Part shown: piece after piece, positions 6,062-8,726 of the stretch
Layout: every line of letters starts with the position of its first letter
How positions within the stretch are numbered: the first letter of the stretch is position 1
From: an uncultured Streptococcus sp.
Lineage (GTDB): Bacteria > Bacillota > Bacilli > Lactobacillales > Streptococcaceae
Reading direction: 5' to 3'
Length of the DNA: 8,726 nt
NCBI GenBank assembly: GCA_934216185.1
Contig: CAKQBM010000077.1
Location: forward strand, 1 to 8,726
Notes under the pieces: model-generated
Told to the model about the DNA's origin: nothing
The model's input: only the letters and a program-made list of their open reading frames with translations
Databases searched by the model: none
Translations under genes and position numbers: made by a program

Positions 6062-8020
6062 ATGAAAAAGTCTAAGAGCAAATATCTAACCTTGGCAGGT
6101 CTTGTCCTGGGTACAGGAGTTTTATTGAGCGCCTGTGGAAATTCTAGCACGGCGTCAAAAACCTATAACTATGTTTATTCTAGCGATCCAACTAGTTTGA
6201 ACTATCTAACAGAAAACCGCGCAACAACCAGTGATATTATAACTAATCTGGTAGATGGTCTTATGGAAAATGACCAATATGGGAACTATGTCCCATCCTT
6301 GGCAGAGGATTGGACTGTTTCTAAGGACGGTTTAACCTATACCTACAAACTGCGTAAAGATATTAAGTGGTATACTGCAGATGGAGATGAATATGCTCCT
6401 GTAACTGCCCAGGATTTTGTGACAGGTTTGCAATATGCAGCTGATAAAAAATCAGAAGCCTTGTATCTAGTGCAGGACTCTATTGCAGGCTTGGATGACT
6501 ATATTAACGGGAAAACAAGCGACTTTTCAACTGTCGGTGTCAAGGCTCTTGACGACCAAACCGTTCAATATACCTTGGCTCGACCAGAACCTTACTGGAA
6601 CTCAAAAACAACCTCAACCATTCTCTACCCAGTCAACGCTGATTTCTTGAAATCAAAAGGGGATGATTTTGGGAAGGCGGATCCATCTAGCATTTTGTAC
6701 AATGGACCTTTCTTGATGAAAGCACTTGTTTCAAAATCTGCTATTGAATATAAGAAAAATCCCAACTACTGGGATGCTAAAAATATCTTTGTAGACGATG
6801 TAAAATTGGCCTACTATGATGGTCAAGACCAGGACGCTCTTGCTCGTAATTTTATAGATGGAGCTTATAGCTATGGTCGTCTCTATCCGGATAGTCCAAG
6901 TTTTGAAGGAATTAAAGAAAAATACAAAGATAATATCATCTACAGTATGCAAGATAACACTTCTTATTTCTTAAACTTCAACTTGGATAGAAAATCTTAT
7001 AAATTTACTTCAAAAACAAGTGATTCTGAGAAGAAGTCTACTCAAGAAGCAGTTCTTAACAAAAACTTCCGTCAAGCCATTAACTTCGCCTATGATCGTA
7101 CAGCTTACGGGGCTCAATCTCAGGGAGAAGACGGAGCGACTAAGATTTTGCGTAACTTAGTAGTCCCTCCGACATTTGTAAGTATCAATGGAAAAGACTT
7201 TGGTGAAGTTGTAGCCTCTAAGATGGTCAACTATGGTAAGGAATGGCAAGGCATCAACTTTGCGGATGCCCAAGACCCATACTACAACCCTGAAAAAGCC
7301 AAGGCAAAATTTGCAGAGGCTAAGAAAGAACTCCAAGCTAAAGGAGTCCAATTCCCTATCCACTTGGACATGACAGCTGACCAAGCTGCTAAAAAGGGTA
7401 TTCAAGAGACAAATTCTTTGAAGCAATCCATTGAATCTACCCTAGGTGCGGAGAACGTCGTTATCGATATCCAGCAGTTATCAACAGAGGACTATGATAA
7501 CTCAAGTTACTTTGCTCAAACAGCAGCTCAAAAAGATTATGACCTTTACAATGGTGGTTGGACCGCGGACTATCTCGATCCATCTAGCTATCTTGATATC
7601 TTTAGTGTCAAGAATGGTGGGGTTCTACAAAATCTTGGACTAGAGCCTGGTGAAGCCAATGACAAGGCTAAGGCGGTTGGACTGGATGTCTATACTCAAA
7701 TGTTGGAAGAAGCTAATAAAGAGCAAGATCCAGCCAAACGTTACGATAAGTATGCTGATGCTCAAGCGTGGTTGGTGGATAGCTCTCTAGCAATTCCAAA
7801 TGTTTCACTTGGTGGAACACCAACATTGAGAAAAATTGTTCCTTTCTCATCACCTTATTCATTGGCTGGTAATAAAGGGATCGAATCATATAAATACCTC
7901 AAATTACAAGATAAGGCAGTCACAAAAAATGAATATGAAAAAGCCAAAGAAAAATGGATGAAAGAAAAAGAAGAATCTAATAAAAAAGCCCAAGAAGAAT
8001 TGGCAAAACATGTCAAATAA
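6062..8020 (+). CDS. aliB: Oligopeptide-binding lipoprotein of the Ami-Ali permease
   Basis: This 652-residue extracellular, membrane-anchored protein captures oligopeptides and hands them to the AmiCDEF permease, which is encoded elsewhere. The signal peptide has basic residues MKKSKSK, a hydrophobic core, and the lipobox LSAC with the lipidated Cys at residue 25. The mature part is a family 5 solute-binding protein (SBP_bac_5); the region from LAEDW to TADG (residues 80-108) carries the family signature. The C terminus (about 622-652) is a charged Lys/Glu-rich helix. Length, signal peptide and tail match AliB as I recall it, rather than AliA or AmiA. It stands alone with its own promoter and terminator, as expected for an orphan binding protein sharing a permease. 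Peptide sensing through such proteins affects nutrition, colonisation and competence in pneumococci. Upstream elements suggest nutritional control. Confidence 0.93.
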   Translation: MKKSKSKYLTLAGLVLGTGVLLSACGNSSTASKTYNYVYSSDPTSLNYLTENRATTSDIITNLVDGLMENDQYGNYVPSLAEDWTVSKDGLTYTYKLRKDIKWYTADGDEYAPVTAQDFVTGLQYAADKKSEALYLVQDSIAGLDDYINGKTSDFSTVGVKALDDQTVQYTLARPEPYWNSKTTSTILYPVNADFLKSKGDDFGKADPSSILYNGPFLMKALVSKSAIEYKKNPNYWDAKNIFVDDVKLAYYDGQDQDALARNFIDGAYSYGRLYPDSPSFEGIKEKYKDNIIYSMQDNTSYFLNFNLDRKSYKFTSKTSDSEKKSTQEAVLNKNFRQAINFAYDRTAYGAQSQGEDGATKILRNLVVPPTFVSINGKDFGEVVASKMVNYGKEWQGINFADAQDPYYNPEKAKAKFAEAKKELQAKGVQFPIHLDMTADQAAKKGIQETNSLKQSIESTLGAENVVIDIQQLSTEDYDNSSYFAQTAAQKDYDLYNGGWTADYLDPSSYLDIFSVKNGGVLQNLGLEPGEANDKAKAVGLDVYTQMLEEANKEQDPAKRYDKYADAQAWLVDSSLAIPNVSLGGTPTLRKIVPFSSPYSLAGNKGIESYKYLKLQDKAVTKNEYEKAKEKWMKEKEESNKKAQEELAKHVK

Positions 8021-8063
8021 AATCTAATTGTAGATAAGTTTGTGTAAGAAGTCTTTGTGATTA

Positions 8064-8109
8064 AAAACGCATAATATCAGGTATATAAATCCTAGATGTT
8101 ATGCGTTTT
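8064..8109 (+). terminator. Rho-independent terminator of aliB
   Basis: The outer 11-bp stem AAAACGCATAA (8064-8074) with TTATGCGTTTT (8099-8109) continues inward through about seven more pairs (8075-8081 with 8091-8098, one bulge at 8094) to a 9-nt AT loop. The T-run is short (TTTTGTTAT), so some read-through toward the ABC exporter gene is plausible. It begins 44 nt after the aliB stop. Confidence 0.78.
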
Positions 8110-8146
8110 GTTATAGGAAGATTTATTAGACCTTCTCCTCAAATTG

Positions 8147-8298
8147 AGTTTCAATGAAAATCAAAGAGCAAACTAGGAAGCTAGCCGTAGGCTGCTCAAA
8201 ACACTGTTTTGAGGTTGCAGATAGAACTGACGAAGTCAGTAACATATATATACGGTAAGGCGACGCTGACGTGGTTTGAAGAGATTTTCGAAGAGTAT
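8147..8298 (-). repeat. Complete BOX element (boxA-boxB-boxC) between aliB and the ABC exporter gene
   Basis: The 152-bp element reads boxC to boxA on the plus strand, as does the copy at 1121-1224. boxC is about 8147-8195, boxB about 8196-8240 and boxA about 8241-8298. boxA contains a close match to the standard BOX-PCR primer site (about 8251-8271). Internal hairpins are CTCAAAA/TTTTGAG (8195-8201 with 8207-8213) and ACTGAC/GTCAGT (8226-8231 with 8235-8240, GAA loop). The outer boxC end is degenerate. The 323-bp gap from 8021 to 8343 holds only the aliB terminator, this BOX and the exporter's ribosome-binding site. I see no convincing promoter in it. Confidence 0.92.
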
Positions 8299-8343
8299 GA
8301 GTTATTTCTGACTTTATCCGTTGAAATAGTATAAGGAGTATTT

Positions 8344-8726
8344 ATGAAACTAAAATTATTAAGAGTAGATACTAAGGTGATTATGGGGAGTTTCTTCCTT
8401 GTTCTGTCTAGTCTACTTGCTTTGTTACTTCCCCTTATCTTAAAAGGTTTAATAGATGGGAGTTCTATTGAAAATATAGGTTCCAAAGTATTTCAATCGT
8501 TTTTGATTTTTATTGGTCAAGCCTTGTTTTCTTCTATTGGTTACTATTTGTTTAGTCAATCGGGGGAAAAGAAGATAGCAAAAATCAGGAAAAAGGTGAT
8601 AGAGGGGTTGATTTATGCAGAGAAATCCTTCTTTGATAAGAGCCAAAGCGGGGAGTTGACTTCTGCCATTGTCAATGACACGAGTGTCATTCGTGAGTTT
8701 TTAATTACGACTTTCCCAAATATTAT
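8344..8726 (+). CDS. ABC exporter, N-terminal part of the transmembrane domain (cut by the window end)
   Basis: The first 127 residues are present and the gene continues past 8726. The ATG follows AAGGAG (8333-8338) by 5 nt. A short basic N terminus (MKLKLLRVDTK) leads into a first membrane helix (about residues 12-36), a short external loop with LIDGSS, a second helix (about 52-74), and a long cytoplasmic stretch. That stretch contains EKKIAKIRKKVI and then FFDKSQSGELTSAIVNDTSVIREF-like sequence (about residues 98-121), which corresponds to the (T/S)GEL..R..ND coupling-helix region of type I exporters such as Sav1866 and LmrA. The ATP-binding domain should lie downstream, either fused or as a separate subunit. 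Substrate cannot be told. A BOX element occupies most of the upstream region and no good promoter is visible. Confidence 0.85.
   Translation, partial: MKLKLLRVDTKVIMGSFFLVLSSLLALLLPLILKGLIDGSSIENIGSKVFQSFLIFIGQALFSSIGYYLFSQSGEKKIAKIRKKVIEGLIYAEKSFFDKSQSGELTSAIVNDTSVIREFLITTFPNI

Noticed and set aside
8330..8335. TATAAG as a -10 box for the ABC exporter gene
   Set aside because: It overlaps the AAGGAG ribosome-binding site, so the resulting transcript would lack it, and there is no matching -35.

Overview
The window looks like chromosomal DNA of a mitis-group streptococcus (Streptococcus pneumoniae, S. mitis, S. pseudopneumoniae or a close relative). Three things point there: the moderately AT-rich base composition, two BOX repeat elements (a repeat typical of pneumococcus and its relatives), and the gene set ppaC, csbD-like, murE, ytgP, aliB, ABC exporter, which I recall as the order of the pneumococcal chromosome. 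Species is not resolved. The AliB protein resembles the pneumococcal one as I remember it but seems to carry scattered differences, which would suit a relative or a divergent allele.

Layout. Positions 1-1086 hold ppaC (manganese-dependent family II pyrophosphatase) with its own extended -10 promoter and a UUCG-loop terminator. Positions 1100-1715 hold a decayed gene for a YiiX-like NlpC/P60-type cysteine hydrolase, broken by a 104-bp BOX insertion, an in-frame TAG and a one-base frameshift. Its 3' end overlaps the start of an intact 216-residue protein of unknown function (1699-2349; DUF1803-type, from memory). A 63-residue CsbD-like stress protein follows (2451-2642). A long bidirectional terminator then separates it from the convergent murE.

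Positions 2688-5861 form a divergent cell-wall module. murE (minus strand) adds L-Lys to the peptidoglycan precursor, and ytgP (plus strand) is a MurJ-type lipid II flippase. Their predicted promoters lie back to back with -35 hexamers that overlap by five of six bases. The murE -10 box sits so close to its ATG that the transcript may be leaderless.

Positions 5878-8109 hold the ytgP terminator, an operator-like region (19-bp dyad, a 13-bp periodic repeat and a CodY-like box), a strong promoter, aliB (oligopeptide-binding lipoprotein) and its terminator. Positions 8147-8298 carry a complete BOX element in the same orientation as the first. The 5' end of an ABC exporter gene starts at 8344 and runs off the window.

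Functionally this is a housekeeping region: pyrophosphate removal, peptidoglycan precursor synthesis and export, and peptide uptake. I found no phage, CRISPR, toxin-antitoxin or other defence system. The most interesting signals are the overlapping murE/ytgP promoters, the BOX-disrupted hydrolase gene and the unexplained operator architecture upstream of aliB.
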